Assembly: GCF_030269125.1 (NCBI RefSeq)
Contig: NZ_BSSM01000015.1
Span: 145,495 to 209,494, forward strand
Length of the DNA stretch: 64,000 bases
Reading direction: 5' to 3'
Source: Streptomyces hygroscopicus subsp. hygroscopicus
GTDB lineage: Bacteria; Actinomycetota; Actinomycetes; Streptomycetales; Streptomycetaceae
Shown: piece after piece, positions 36,396 through 43,951 of the stretch
How positions within the stretch are numbered: the stretch's first letter is position 1
Layout of the letters: each line of letters starts with the position of its first letter
The notes under the pieces: generated by a model
Seen by the model: only the letters and a program-made list of their open reading frames with translations
What the model was told of the DNA's origin: nothing
The model's database searches: none
Position numbers and translations under genes: made by a program

Positions 36396-37898
36396 TCAGC
36401 CGGGCATCGTCTCCAGGGCCGGAGCGGTCGAGGCCCCGGTGACGGGTTTCGGGCCGGCGGGGCGGGAGGGGATGACCAGGGCGGCCAGGGCCGCCAGGGC
36501 GACCACCGCGGCCCCTGTGACCAGGGCGGGGCGGAGGCCGTCGACGAAGGACTGGGGGGAGGTGTAGCCGCCGCAGGCCGAGAAGATGGAGGACATGACC
36601 GCGATGCCGAGCGCGCCGCCGACCTCGCGCAGGGCGTTGTTCGCGCCGGAGGCGATGCCCTGCTCGTGGGGGCGGACGCTGGCCATGACGAGGCTGGCGG
36701 CGGGGGCGAAGTAGAGGGCCATGCCGGCGCCGCTGAGGACGAGCGCGGGCAGCTGGGCGGCATAGGTGGCGTGCGCGGTGACGACGCAGGCCAGATAACC
36801 GAGGCCGGCGGCCTGGAGGAGCAGGCCCGCGGCGACGACCGGTCGGCCGCCGACGCGGTCGGAGAGGAACCCGGCGAGCGGCGCGACGAGCATGGGCATG
36901 CCGGTCCAGGGCAGCATCCGCAGCCCCGCGTCGGTGGGCGAGTAGCCGAGGACGCCCTGCATGTACTGGCTGAGCAGGAAGATCGAGCCGAACATGCCGA
37001 CGAACATCAGAAGGCTCGCCGCGTTGATCCCGGAGAAGGCCCGGGAGCGGAACAGGCGCATCGGCAGCATGGGGTTCGCGGCGCGGGAACCGTGGACGGT
37101 GAAGGCGGCCAGCAGTGCGCCGCCGACCGACAGGGCGGTGAGGACCACCGCGTCCGTCCAGCCGTCGGAGGGGCCGCGGACCAGGCCGTACACGATCCCG
37201 AAGAGGCCGCCGCCGGCGAGCAGGGTGCCGGGGATGTCCAGGCGGGTGCCGGCACCGTACGACTCGGCGAGGCGGAGGCGGGCGAGGGGCAGCGCGACCA
37301 GGCCGAGCGGAACGTTCAGCCAGAAGATCCAGTGCCAGGACACGTGTTCGGTGAGGCTGCCGCCGACGAGCGGTCCCGAGGCGACGGCGAGACCGTTGAC
37401 GGCGCCCCAGATGCCGTACACCGTCCCCCGTCTGGCGGCGGGCACGGCCGCGGTCAGCAGGGTCAGCGTGAGCGGCGTCATCACGGCCGCACCCACGCCC
37501 TGCACCGCGCGGGCCGCGATCAGGGAGCCGATGCCGGGGGCCATCGCCGCGGCGGCCGAGGCGCCGGTGAAGACCGTGAGCCCGGCGATGAACAGCCGCC
37601 TGCGCCCGAACCGGTCGCCGAGCGCGGCGCCGGACATCAGCAGGCAGGCGAACGTGAGCGTGTACGCGCTCACCGTCCACTCCAGATCGTCCAGCGCACC
37701 ACCGAGGTCCTGGCGGATGGCGGGCAGGGCGGTGGTGACGACGAGGTTGTCCAGGGCCGCCATGAACCCCGCGACGCTGGTGACGAGGAGGGCCCAGACA
37801 GCGCTCCGGCGGGCCTGGTGGGTCTGCTGGGTCTTCTGGTCCTTCTGGGTCTTCTGGGTCTTCTGGGTCTTCTGGGTCTTCTGGGTCTTCTGTGACAT
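36396..37898 (-). CDS. MFS multidrug exporter (DHA2/EmrB-QacA type)
   Basis: A 500-residue proton-driven exporter with about 14 TM segments. Motif A appears as LGDRFGRRRLFIAG and motif C as a Gly/Pro-rich GLAVASGPLVGGSLTEH. N-terminal residues 2-28 are a near-perfect Gln-Lys-Thr repeat (QKT six to seven times) encoded by a 9-bp DNA repeat, an odd cytoplasmic tail unlikely to be part of the fold. It is on the same strand as, and downstream of, a TetR-type regulator with shared GTTAGT half sites in front of both, so it is probably induced by its substrate through that regulator. Substrate unknown. Confidence 0.88.
   Translation of the reverse strand: MSQKTQKTQKTQKTQKTQKDQKTQQTHQARRSAVWALLVTSVAGFMAALDNLVVTTALPAIRQDLGGALDDLEWTVSAYTLTFACLLMSGAALGDRFGRRRLFIAGLTVFTGASAAAAMAPGIGSLIAARAVQGVGAAVMTPLTLTLLTAAVPAARRGTVYGIWGAVNGLAVASGPLVGGSLTEHVSWHWIFWLNVPLGLVALPLARLRLAESYGAGTRLDIPGTLLAGGGLFGIVYGLVRGPSDGWTDAVVLTALSVGGALLAAFTVHGSRAANPMLPMRLFRSRAFSGINAASLLMFVGMFGSIFLLSQYMQGVLGYSPTDAGLRMLPWTGMPMLVAPLAGFLSDRVGGRPVVAAGLLLQAAGLGYLACVVTAHATYAAQLPALVLSGAGMALYFAPAASLVMASVRPHEQGIASGANNALREVGGALGIAVMSSIFSACGGYTSPQSFVDGLRPALVTGAAVVALAALAALVIPSRPAGPKPVTGASTAPALETMPG
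37820..37892. repeat. 9-bp tandem repeat encoding QKT
   Basis: About eight copies of a GGTCTTCTG unit (as written on the plus strand), some with one change, inside the 5' end of the MFS gene. The number of copies alters the protein by three residues per unit without a frameshift. Confidence 0.85.
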
Positions 37899-37936
37899 CG
37901 CTCCCCCGGGGAAATGAGTTCCCAGCGTCGTGTTCG

Positions 37937-37956
37937 GTTAGTTATTGATGACTAAC
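37937..37956. promoter_or_regulatory. Candidate TetR operator before the MFS gene
   Basis: GTTAGT (37937-37942) and ACTAAC (37951-37956) form a 20-bp interrupted palindrome in a locally AT-rich stretch 38 bp upstream of the exporter ATG. Confidence 0.55.
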
Positions 37957-38025
37957 TTTCGCGGAGACGACGAGGCATGACGAGGCGAAAGGCCGTACGA
38001 CCTTCCGCTCGCGCCCCTCCTGGAC

Positions 38026-38610
38026 CTACGCCTTCAGTCCGCCCCTGGCGCCCGATCCGGGCTCGGCCGGAACCGTGGCCAGCCCCTCCCACACCCGGTG
38101 ATCGCGGGGGAAGCCCATGGCCACCAGGCAGTTGATGAGCATTCCGTAGGCCATGAACTCGGTCGTGCCGCCCACGTCCGCGCCGAGCGGCAGGTGGACC
38201 GTGTCCCACAGCCGCGTCCAGCCGGCCCGTACGGCCTCGCCGAACTCCCGGTCGCCCTCCTCCTCGGCGGCGGCGACGGCCAGGTACATCTGCATCTGCA
38301 TCATGAGCCGCGAGGGCTGCTCCACGAGGGCCTTGGTGTAGGCCGCGGCCATGGCGTGCAGGGCCGCCTCCCCCTCCAGGCCCTCGGTCGCCTCCTCGAA
38401 CATGCGGATGGTGTCCTCCACGCAGCGTTCCGCCGCCGCGAGGAAGATCGCCCGCTTGCCCGGGAAGAGCCGGAACAGGTACGGCTGCGAGACGCCGACC
38501 CGCTTGGCGATGGCCTCGGTGGAGGTGCCGTAGTAGCCACCCCGGCCGAATTCCTCCATCGCCGCCCGGACGACGCTTTCGCGCCGCTCTTCCGCACTCA
38601 TCCTGGACAT
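38026..38610 (-). CDS. TetR-family regulator
   Basis: A 194-residue repressor-type protein. The N-terminal HTH (residues about 15-55) reads VVRAAMEEFGRGGYYGTSTE, then AIAKRVGVSQPYLFRLFPGK. The C-terminal part is a helical ligand-binding domain with TKALVEQPSRLMMQMQMYLA. Start at 38610, with ATG 38601 as an alternative. It probably controls itself and the adjacent exporter by binding the GTTAGT-type sites at 37937 and 38615; the ligand cannot be inferred. Confidence 0.9.
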   Translation of the reverse strand: MSRMSAEERRESVVRAAMEEFGRGGYYGTSTEAIAKRVGVSQPYLFRLFPGKRAIFLAAAERCVEDTIRMFEEATEGLEGEAALHAMAAAYTKALVEQPSRLMMQMQMYLAVAAAEEEGDREFGEAVRAGWTRLWDTVHLPLGADVGGTTEFMAYGMLINCLVAMGFPRDHRVWEGLATVPAEPGSGARGGLKA

Positions 38611-38614
38611 GGAA

Positions 38615-38634
38615 GTAAGTTAGTACTCAATTAC
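38615..38634. promoter_or_regulatory. Candidate TetR operator before the regulator gene
   Basis: GTAA (38615-38618) pairs with TTAC (38631-38634), enclosing GTTAGTACTCAA, which shares the GTTAGT half site with the element at 37937. It abuts the start codon at 38610, so binding would block the regulator's own promoter. Confidence 0.45.
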
Positions 38635-38736
38635 TACATCGGGCAAGGCGAGGGGATGAGCCCGACCGCGCGTAAGGGGCGCCCCGCCATGGCGGACGCC
38701 CCTCACTCCTGCCGCTCCCTCAGGAGCCCGCGGCTG

Positions 38737-39165
38737 TCAGGCCAGTCGTACGACCGCCCGGGACATGCCCAGCACCTTCTGGCCGGCGCTGGTCGCCGTG
38801 AGGTCCACACGGACCGTGTTGTCGTCCAGCTTGGCCGCGACCTTGGCGCTGACCTCGATCAGGGCGCCCTGGTCGTCGTTGGGCACGACGACCGGCTTGG
38901 TGAAGCGGACGCCGTACTCCAGGACCGCGCCCGGGTCGCCGAGCCAGTCGGTGACCACGCGGATCGCTTCGGCCATGGTGAACATGCCGTGCGCGATGAC
39001 GTCCGGCAGACCCACCTCCTTGGCGAACTTCTCGTTCCAGTGGATGGGGTTGAAGTCCCCGGAGGCGCCCGCGTAGCGCACGAGGGTGGCGCGCGTCACC
39101 GGGAAGGTCCGCGCCGGCAGCTCGGTGCCGACCTCGACGTCGTCGTAGCCGATCTTCGCCGTCAT
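38737..39165 (-). CDS. MaoC-fold dehydratase, HadB-like subunit
   Basis: A 142-residue hotdog-fold protein with the hydratase-2 motif AGASGDFNPIHWNEKFA (catalytic D and H) and LPDVIAHGMFTMAEA. Proteins of this type dehydrate or hydrate 3-hydroxyacyl thioesters. It is encoded 7 bp after a second MaoC-like subunit, matching the two-subunit HadAB-type arrangement in actinobacteria; this subunit carries the catalytic residues. Its natural substrate in streptomycetes is uncertain. Confidence 0.88.
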   Translation of the reverse strand: MTAKIGYDDVEVGTELPARTFPVTRATLVRYAGASGDFNPIHWNEKFAKEVGLPDVIAHGMFTMAEAIRVVTDWLGDPGAVLEYGVRFTKPVVVPNDDQGALIEVSAKVAAKLDDNTVRVDLTATSAGQKVLGMSRAVVRLA

Positions 39166-39172
39166 CAGCTGC

Positions 39173-39625
39173 TCAAACCTCCTCGGCCGCGCGGGCCACG
39201 AGCTTCGTCCAGGCGGTCACGACGTGCTCGCCCGCCTCGTCGTGCACCTCACCGCGGATGTCCAGGATGTCGTTGCCCGCGAGGGACTTGATCGCCTCGA
39301 TGGTGGAGGTGACCGTGAGCCGGTCGCCGGCGCGGACGGGACGGCGGTAGGCGAACTTCTGGTCGCCGTGCACGACCCGGCTGTAGTCCAGGCCCAGCTG
39401 CGGGTCCTCGATCACCTGGCCGGCGGCGCGGAACGTGATCGAGAACACGAAGGTCGGGGGGGCGATCACATCGGGGTACCCGTACGCCTTGGCGGCCTCC
39501 GGGTCGGTGAACACCGGGTTGGTCTCCCCCACGGCCTCGGCGAACTCGCGGATCTTCTCCCGGCCCACTTCATAGGGCGCGGTGGGCGGGTAGGTCCGTC
39601 CCACGAAGGACTGGTCGAGCGCCAT
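39173..39625 (-). CDS. MaoC-like dehydratase N-terminal-domain protein, HadA-like subunit
   Basis: A 150-residue hotdog-fold protein (FAS1-type dehydratase domain): MALDQSFVGRTYPPTAPYEV, ETNPVFTDPEAAKAYGYPDV, APPTFVFSITF, and HGDQKFAYRRPVRAGDRLTV. It lacks the D-x4-H catalytic pair seen in its partner, so it is probably the non-catalytic, substrate-binding subunit. It comes first in the pair, with rpmG upstream. Confidence 0.85.
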   Translation of the reverse strand: MALDQSFVGRTYPPTAPYEVGREKIREFAEAVGETNPVFTDPEAAKAYGYPDVIAPPTFVFSITFRAAGQVIEDPQLGLDYSRVVHGDQKFAYRRPVRAGDRLTVTSTIEAIKSLAGNDILDIRGEVHDEAGEHVVTAWTKLVARAAEEV

Positions 39626-39690
39626 GGCCCGGCACCTCCTGATGTCTGGTGTGAGGGTCCCAAACTAGCCGGGGCCCGACCGTCGAAACG

Positions 39691-39728
39691 CCGCGAGGCC
39701 GCCCCCTCGGAAGGGGACGGCCTCGCGG
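39691..39728 (-). terminator. Terminator after rpmG
   Basis: A 10-bp stem CCGCGAGGCC/GGCCTCGCGG (39691-39700 with 39719-39728), extended by an inner GTCCCCT/AGGGGGC pairing, right after the rpmG stop. Confidence 0.8.
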
Positions 39729-39738
39729 ACGAGCCTTT

Positions 39739-39903
39739 TTATCGCGTTTCGCGGTGCGCGGTGTGCGCGTTGCAACGCGGGCAGTGCTTCTTCATCTCAA
39801 GACGGTCCGGGTTGTTACGCCGGTTCTTCTTGGTGATGTAGTTCCGCTCCTTGCACTCCACGCAGGCCAGCGTGATCTTCGGGCGGACGTCGGTGGCAGC
39901 CAC
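39739..39903 (-). CDS. rpmG: Ribosomal protein bL33
   Basis: A 54-residue protein starting at GTG 39903: AATDVRPKITLACVECKERN, then YITKKNRRNNPDRLEMKKHC and PRCNAHTAHRETR. Two CxxC pairs (CVEC, CPRC) make it the zinc-containing type of L33. It lies just downstream of tRNA genes and upstream of the MaoC pair, as usual in streptomycetes. Confidence 0.96.
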   Translation of the reverse strand: MAATDVRPKITLACVECKERNYITKKNRRNNPDRLEMKKHCPRCNAHTAHRETR

Positions 39904-39993
39904 GTGAGTGCTCCTAAGACGAACGGATGGGCTAGTTCAACGCAAGAAAGAGTAGCCGATTGAAGGACCGACCCCACAATCGGCTACTGTCAG

Positions 39994-40066
39994 TAGCGGT
40001 GACCGGACTTGAACCGGTGACACAGCGATTATGAGCCGCTTGCTCTACCGACTGAGCTACACCGCT
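39994..40066 (-). tRNA. tRNA-Met (CAT), elongator
   Basis: A 73-nt cloverleaf: acceptor AGCGGTG/CACCGCT, anticodon stem AGCGG/TCGCT around loop CTCATAA (anticodon CAT), T-stem ACCGG/CCGGT. It lacks the three G-C anticodon-stem pairs of initiator tRNA, so it is an elongator or, less likely, an Ile2 tRNA. Confidence 0.92.
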
Positions 40067-40112
40067 TTGATGAGATCGGATCCCGTCTCGCGACGGGAAC
40101 CTCTCACACCAG

Positions 40113-40185
40113 AGCCCCAAAACGGAATCGAACCGTTGACCTTCTCCTTACCATGGAGACGCTCTGCCGACTGAGCTATTGGGGC
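40113..40185 (-). tRNA. tRNA-Thr (GGT)
   Basis: A 73-nt cloverleaf on the minus strand: acceptor GCCCCAA/TTGGGGC, anticodon stem TCTCC/GGAGA around ATGGTAA (anticodon GGT), T-loop TTCGATT. It is 46 bp before tRNA-Met and likely cotranscribed. Confidence 0.96.
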
Positions 40186-40883
40186 GAGCGATGAAGACAT
40201 TACACGGTCCGCCGCCGTTCGCCCAAATCCATATCCGGAGGGGCCGGGGCGGTGTGCGGGACGGCTGACGGCGGGCCCGACGGGCGGGGCCGTGGGGCCT
40301 CTTGGGGTGGGCGCGGAGGCGTGCGGGCGGGATGGCCGGGTCCTGCGGGGCGGGGCGGGTACGGGGAGGCCACGTCGGCGGAACGGGCCGGGGCGCGGCG
40401 GTCCTGCCGCGCGGAGCGCGCGGGGCGGACAGGTCGGCGCGTCGGCGCACGCCGGGACGCGCCGGGAGGGCGGGGCGGCGGCACTCCCGCGCGGCACGTC
40501 GGCAGGGCGGGGCGGCAGGCCGGGCGCAAGCACGCCAGGAGGGCCGCGCCGGGCGCCGGAGGCCGGCGGGCGCACTCGGGGCGACCGCGCGGATCACACG
40601 TCGGGTCGGGTCGGCGCCGGGACGGCTCGTGGACCCGCACGGTGGGTCGGTCGCGGCAGACCACGTCGGAACGGCTCCGCGAACCGCCCTCCCGAAGGGA
40701 CGGCGCGCACCGCCCCACGGAGCACGCCGACGGGCCGGGCGGACCTGGGCGGACCGAACCGTACGACGGCTCCGAGGGACGCCCCCGGGCCTCGGGAGCG
40801 ACACCTGTGCCCGGCCGGGCACGCCGGTCGGGCCACGCGTGCCGCACCCGGAGGCCGACGGCCGGCGCCGCCACCACCACACT

Positions 40884-40900
40884 GATCGCATTGGCAAATC
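40884..40900 (+). repeat. 17-bp direct repeat, copy 1
   Basis: GATCGCATTGGCAAATC, matched at 16 of 17 positions by 41053-41069, 169 bp away. Both are in the only AT-rich patches of the gene-free stretch. Confidence 0.8.
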
Positions 40901-41052
40901 AGCACGCTGCGCCCGTCCAGGGCCAGGCCGGCCACACTTCCCACGCCGGCGCGGCCAACTGAGGCCCTCACTTATACGTGATGGGCGCGCCGACAGGGTC
41001 GTCCGCCTCGCGCCCGGAGGTACCCGAAGGCCGGAGCTGCCGCGCCCTCACA

Positions 41053-41069
41053 GATCGCACTGGCAAATC
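41053..41069 (+). repeat. 17-bp direct repeat, copy 2
   Basis: GATCGCACTGGCAAATC, one mismatch to copy 1 at 40884. Possible binding site pair or leftover of a small insertion. Confidence 0.8.
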
Positions 41070-41380
41070 GAGGCCCGCCTCACGGCCCCGCACCCCACCC
41101 CGGCGCCCGGCGGGCCACTCCGGGTCGGCACACGGCCCGCGCCGGCAGGCCACACCGGTGACGCCCCGACCCGCTCCACCCGCCGAACGGGGCCACAGAC
41201 CGGCGGGCCCCCGACAGACCGACAGGCCACGCCGGTACGACTATTGCGCTCCTGCACGACCTGCGCGGCCCGTCACCCTAGGCTCGACACGCCCTGTGTG
41301 ATCTTGGGGCACCCCGAGCCTCCGGTCGCCGGTTCCGGCGCGCACAGGCACCCTCATGCCCTCCCCGACCCTGGAGCGCG

Positions 41381-42631
41381 ATGCCCGACAGCCAGCCGCA
41401 GCCGCACCTGCCGTCGAACTCGTCGAATCCGTCGGGCGGCCTGCTGCTGTGCGGGGCGCGGCTGACCGACGGCCGGACCGTGGACGTGCGGCTGGGCGGC
41501 GGGCGGATCGAGGCGGTGGGCACCGCGGGCAGCCTGGCGCAGGGGCCGGCGCGCGGGGGCGCTCAGCGCATGGACCTGACCGGTTACCTGCTGCTGCCCG
41601 CCCCGGCGGAGCCGCACGCCCACGGCGACACCGCGCTGTCCGCCGAGCAGCCCGGCCCGGCCTCGTACGCCCCCGAGGACGTCCAGCGCCGGGCCACGGA
41701 GGCGGCGCTGCTCCAGCTGGGGCACGGGGCGACGGCGGTGCGCGCGCACGTGCGCGTGGGCGACGTACAGGGACTCGGCGCGCTCGGCGCCGTGCTCCGG
41801 GCGCGGCGGGCGCTGCGGGGGCTGGCGGAGCTGACGGCGGTGGCGATGCCCCGGCTGCTGACGGGGGTGGCCGGCGCGGACGGGCTGGCGATGCTGCGGG
41901 ACGCGGCGAAGATGGGCGCGGCGGCGGTGGGCGGCTGCCCGGACCTGGACCCGGACCCCACCGGGTACGTGGAGGCGGTCCTGGAGGTGGCCGCGGAGCA
42001 CGGCCTGCCGGTGGACCTGCACACGGACGCCGCCGACCCGGCCCGGTTGTCCCGGCTCGCGGCGATGGCGGGTGGTCTGCGCCCCGGCGTGACGATCGGC
42101 CCGTGCGCCGGCCTCACGCGCCTGCCCGCCGAGGTCGCGTCCCGCGCCGCGGACCAGCTCTCGGCGGCCGGGGTGACGGTCGTGTGCCTGCCCCAGGGCG
42201 GCTGCGGAGGCACCGACCGGCGGGGCGTGGCCCCGGTACGGCTGCTGCGCGCGGCCGGGGTACGGGTCGCGGCCGGCAGCGGAGCCCTGCGGGACGTGTC
42301 GAACCCCGTGGGCCGCGGCGACCCCCTGGAGGCGGCCTACCTCCTCGTCTCCGCCCATGGACTGCGTCCCGAGGACGCGTACGACGCCGTGGGCGCCACG
42401 GCCCGCGCGACGCTGGGTCTGCCCCGGGTCCGGGTGGAGGCCGGGTTCCCCGCCGAACTCCTCGCCGTGCGCGGCGACCATCTGCCGGGTGCCCTCTCCC
42501 TCGCGTACAGCCGGATCGTGATCCACCGCGCCCGGGTGGTGGCCCGTACCAGCTCGGTCCGCGAGTACCGGGACTCGGCGGCCGCCTCGGAGCCGGGCCT
42601 GCCGCGGCAGGGACGGGGTGAGGTGTCGTGA
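41381..42631 (+). CDS. Amidohydrolase-fold (cytosine deaminase-like) protein, metal site incomplete
   Basis: A 416-residue protein of the TIM-barrel amidohydrolase superfamily. The first metal motif is present (PAPAEPHAHGD, H-x-H), as is GLPVDLHTDA with a third His. Where cytosine deaminases have a metal-binding His the protein has TIGPCAGL, and where they have the metal Asp in a GSDNxRD-type motif it has GSGALRDVSNPVGRGD. The loss of two key residues suggests weak, altered or no deaminase activity. The start at 41381 is the ATG after an in-frame gap; a GGAG lies nearby. It is followed by an NAD(P)-binding protein 74 bp on. Confidence 0.75.
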   Translation: MPDSQPQPHLPSNSSNPSGGLLLCGARLTDGRTVDVRLGGGRIEAVGTAGSLAQGPARGGAQRMDLTGYLLLPAPAEPHAHGDTALSAEQPGPASYAPEDVQRRATEAALLQLGHGATAVRAHVRVGDVQGLGALGAVLRARRALRGLAELTAVAMPRLLTGVAGADGLAMLRDAAKMGAAAVGGCPDLDPDPTGYVEAVLEVAAEHGLPVDLHTDAADPARLSRLAAMAGGLRPGVTIGPCAGLTRLPAEVASRAADQLSAAGVTVVCLPQGGCGGTDRRGVAPVRLLRAAGVRVAAGSGALRDVSNPVGRGDPLEAAYLLVSAHGLRPEDAYDAVGATARATLGLPRVRVEAGFPAELLAVRGDHLPGALSLAYSRIVIHRARVVARTSSVREYRDSAAASEPGLPRQGRGEVS

Positions 42632-42705
42632 GGGCGGCCTGGGCCCGGCGTGCCGGGGCCCGACCCGTGCGGCGGGCGGGGGTTCCCCGGCGTACGGTCT
42701 AAAGC

Positions 42706-43362
42706 ATGCGCATTGTCATCGCTGGAGGTCACGGTCAGATCGCACTGCGGCTGGAGCGGTTGCTCGCCGCGCGTGGGTACGAGGTCGCGGGGATCATCCG
42801 CAGGGCGGAACAGGGCGGCGATCTGCGGGCGGCCGGGGCCGAACCGGTGGTGCTCGACCTGGAGTCGGCCTCGGTGGAGGACGTCGCGGAACTGCTGCGG
42901 GGCGCGGACGCGGCGGTGTTCGCGGCGGGTGCGGGGCCGGGCAGCGGCACGGCGCGCAAGGAGACGGTGGACAGGGGCGCGGCGGTGCTGTTCGCGGACG
43001 CGGCCGTACGCGCGGGCGTGCGCCGGTTCGTGTTGGTGTCCTCGATGGGCGCGGACCCCGCGCACCAGGGCGACGAGGTTTTCGACGTCTACCTGCGCGC
43101 CAAGGGCGAGGCGGACGCGTACGTCACCCGTCAGCAGGACCTGGAATGGACGATCCTGCGCCCCGGCGCGCTCACCGACGACGCGGGCACGGGCCTGGTC
43201 CGCCTGGAGGCGCACACCGGGCGCGGCATGATCCCGCGGGACGACGTGGCCGCCGTGCTCGCGGAGCTGGTCGACACGTCGGCGACGGCCGGTCTGACGC
43301 TGGAACTGACGAGTGGTTCGACGCCGGTGTCGGTCGCGGTGAAGTCGGTGGCGGGGAACTGA
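42706..43362 (+). CDS. NAD(P)-binding oxidoreductase (atypical SDR, NmrA-like)
   Basis: A 218-residue Rossmann-fold protein. The dinucleotide-binding motif GGHGQIALRL is at residues 7-16, a basic residue pair (IIRRAEQ) follows strand 2 and suggests NADP, and LVSSMGAD plus a downstream YLRAKGEAD provide the Ser and a Tyr-x-x-x-Lys-like YLRAK. WTILRPGALTDD is typical of the atypical SDR/YwnB-like group. Substrate unknown. No clear operon link, although it lies on the same strand after the amidohydrolase-like gene. Confidence 0.85.
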   Translation: MRIVIAGGHGQIALRLERLLAARGYEVAGIIRRAEQGGDLRAAGAEPVVLDLESASVEDVAELLRGADAAVFAAGAGPGSGTARKETVDRGAAVLFADAAVRAGVRRFVLVSSMGADPAHQGDEVFDVYLRAKGEADAYVTRQQDLEWTILRPGALTDDAGTGLVRLEAHTGRGMIPRDDVAAVLAELVDTSATAGLTLELTSGSTPVSVAVKSVAGN

Positions 43363-43390
43363 GGCCGTAGCGAGGGCGGTTGGGCGCGCC

Positions 43391-43603
43391 TCAGAACAGC
43401 GGCAGCTGACCGGGGAACTCCGGCACGACGTAACCGTCCAACGTCGGCTGCGCGGCCCCGAGTCGGGCCTGCCTTCGGGACCCCTCGCAGGACACGAGCC
43501 GTGCGTCCTCCCGCGCTCCCGGCGGATCGTGCCGCGCGAAGCGGCCCGCCACGACGGCGATCTCGCGGTGGCACACGGGGCAGGTTCTGCGGCGGGAGGA
43601 CAT
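43391..43603 (-). CDS. Small zinc-finger-like protein
   Basis: A 70-residue Arg-rich protein with CPVCHREIAVVAGRFARHD, i.e. a C-x2-C-H knuckle plus a later His and Cys (SCEG), a likely single zinc site. The C-terminus TLDGYVVPEFPGQLPLF is hydrophobic. Starts at the ATG at 43603. Function unknown; small proteins of this type are common in streptomycete genomes. Confidence 0.65.
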   Translation of the reverse strand: MSSRRRTCPVCHREIAVVAGRFARHDPPGAREDARLVSCEGSRRQARLGAAQPTLDGYVVPEFPGQLPLF

Positions 43604-43621
43604 ACCGCCAGTGTGCCCGCT

Positions 43622-43909
43622 TCAGGCGCGCGACTCCGCCTCCCAGCGCTCGGGCCCCATCCCGCGCCAGTCGATCAGCGGCGAGTCCGCGACCTGCTCG
43701 GGCTCGATCTCCAGCCCGGCCCGTCGCAGGAACTCCACCAGGTCCCGCACGTTGTGCGCGAGCCCCAGGATCTCCCCGTCCACCCGCACGCGGCGCCCGC
43801 CGCTCGGCGAGGGCGGCTGGACGACGATGGGCCGCTTCCCGGACATGCCTCCAGCATCGTCCGGCCCGGCGCTCTCCGCACCCGGACCCGTCGATCGATA
43901 TTCGTTCAT
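43622..43909 (-). CDS. Conserved-type hypothetical protein, probably leaderless
   Basis: A 95-residue acidic protein. The region RPIVVQPPSPSGGRRVRVDG, then EILGLAHNVRDLVEFLRRAG and DSPLIDWRGMGPERWEAE looks like a compact folded domain; no family recognised. Two starts are possible. ATG 43846 has GGAGG only one base away, too close to work. ATG 43909 has no Shine-Dalgarno, but a TAGAAT -10 element ends 7 bp before it, so transcription would start at the A of the ATG, as in leaderless actinobacterial mRNAs. I prefer 43909. Confidence 0.65.
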   Translation of the reverse strand: MNEYRSTGPGAESAGPDDAGGMSGKRPIVVQPPSPSGGRRVRVDGEILGLAHNVRDLVEFLRRAGLEIEPEQVADSPLIDWRGMGPERWEAESRA

Positions 43910-43951
43910 GCGTTCGATTCTAATGACTCGTGAGAGCGCGGGCCGCCGTGA

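Larger units (their letters stand above)
40186..41380. other. Gene-free 1.2-kb stretch
   Basis: No gene is supported. All long open frames are Arg/Gly/Ala/Pro low complexity and lack ribosome sites. The first 400 bp are strongly G-rich on the plus strand; the last 300 bp are C-rich. Two islands of lower GC hold near-identical 17-bp sequences (40884-40900 and 41053-41069). I see no RNA gene in it. Confidence 0.55.

Noticed and set aside
37820..37892. CRISPR or intergenic satellite
   Set aside because: It is a 9-bp in-frame coding repeat without spacers.
40302..41465. 387-codon plus-strand open frame in the gene-free stretch
   Set aside because: Arg/Gly/Ala/Pro-rich with no conserved-looking segment and no ribosome site; it runs into the amidohydrolase-like gene in another frame.
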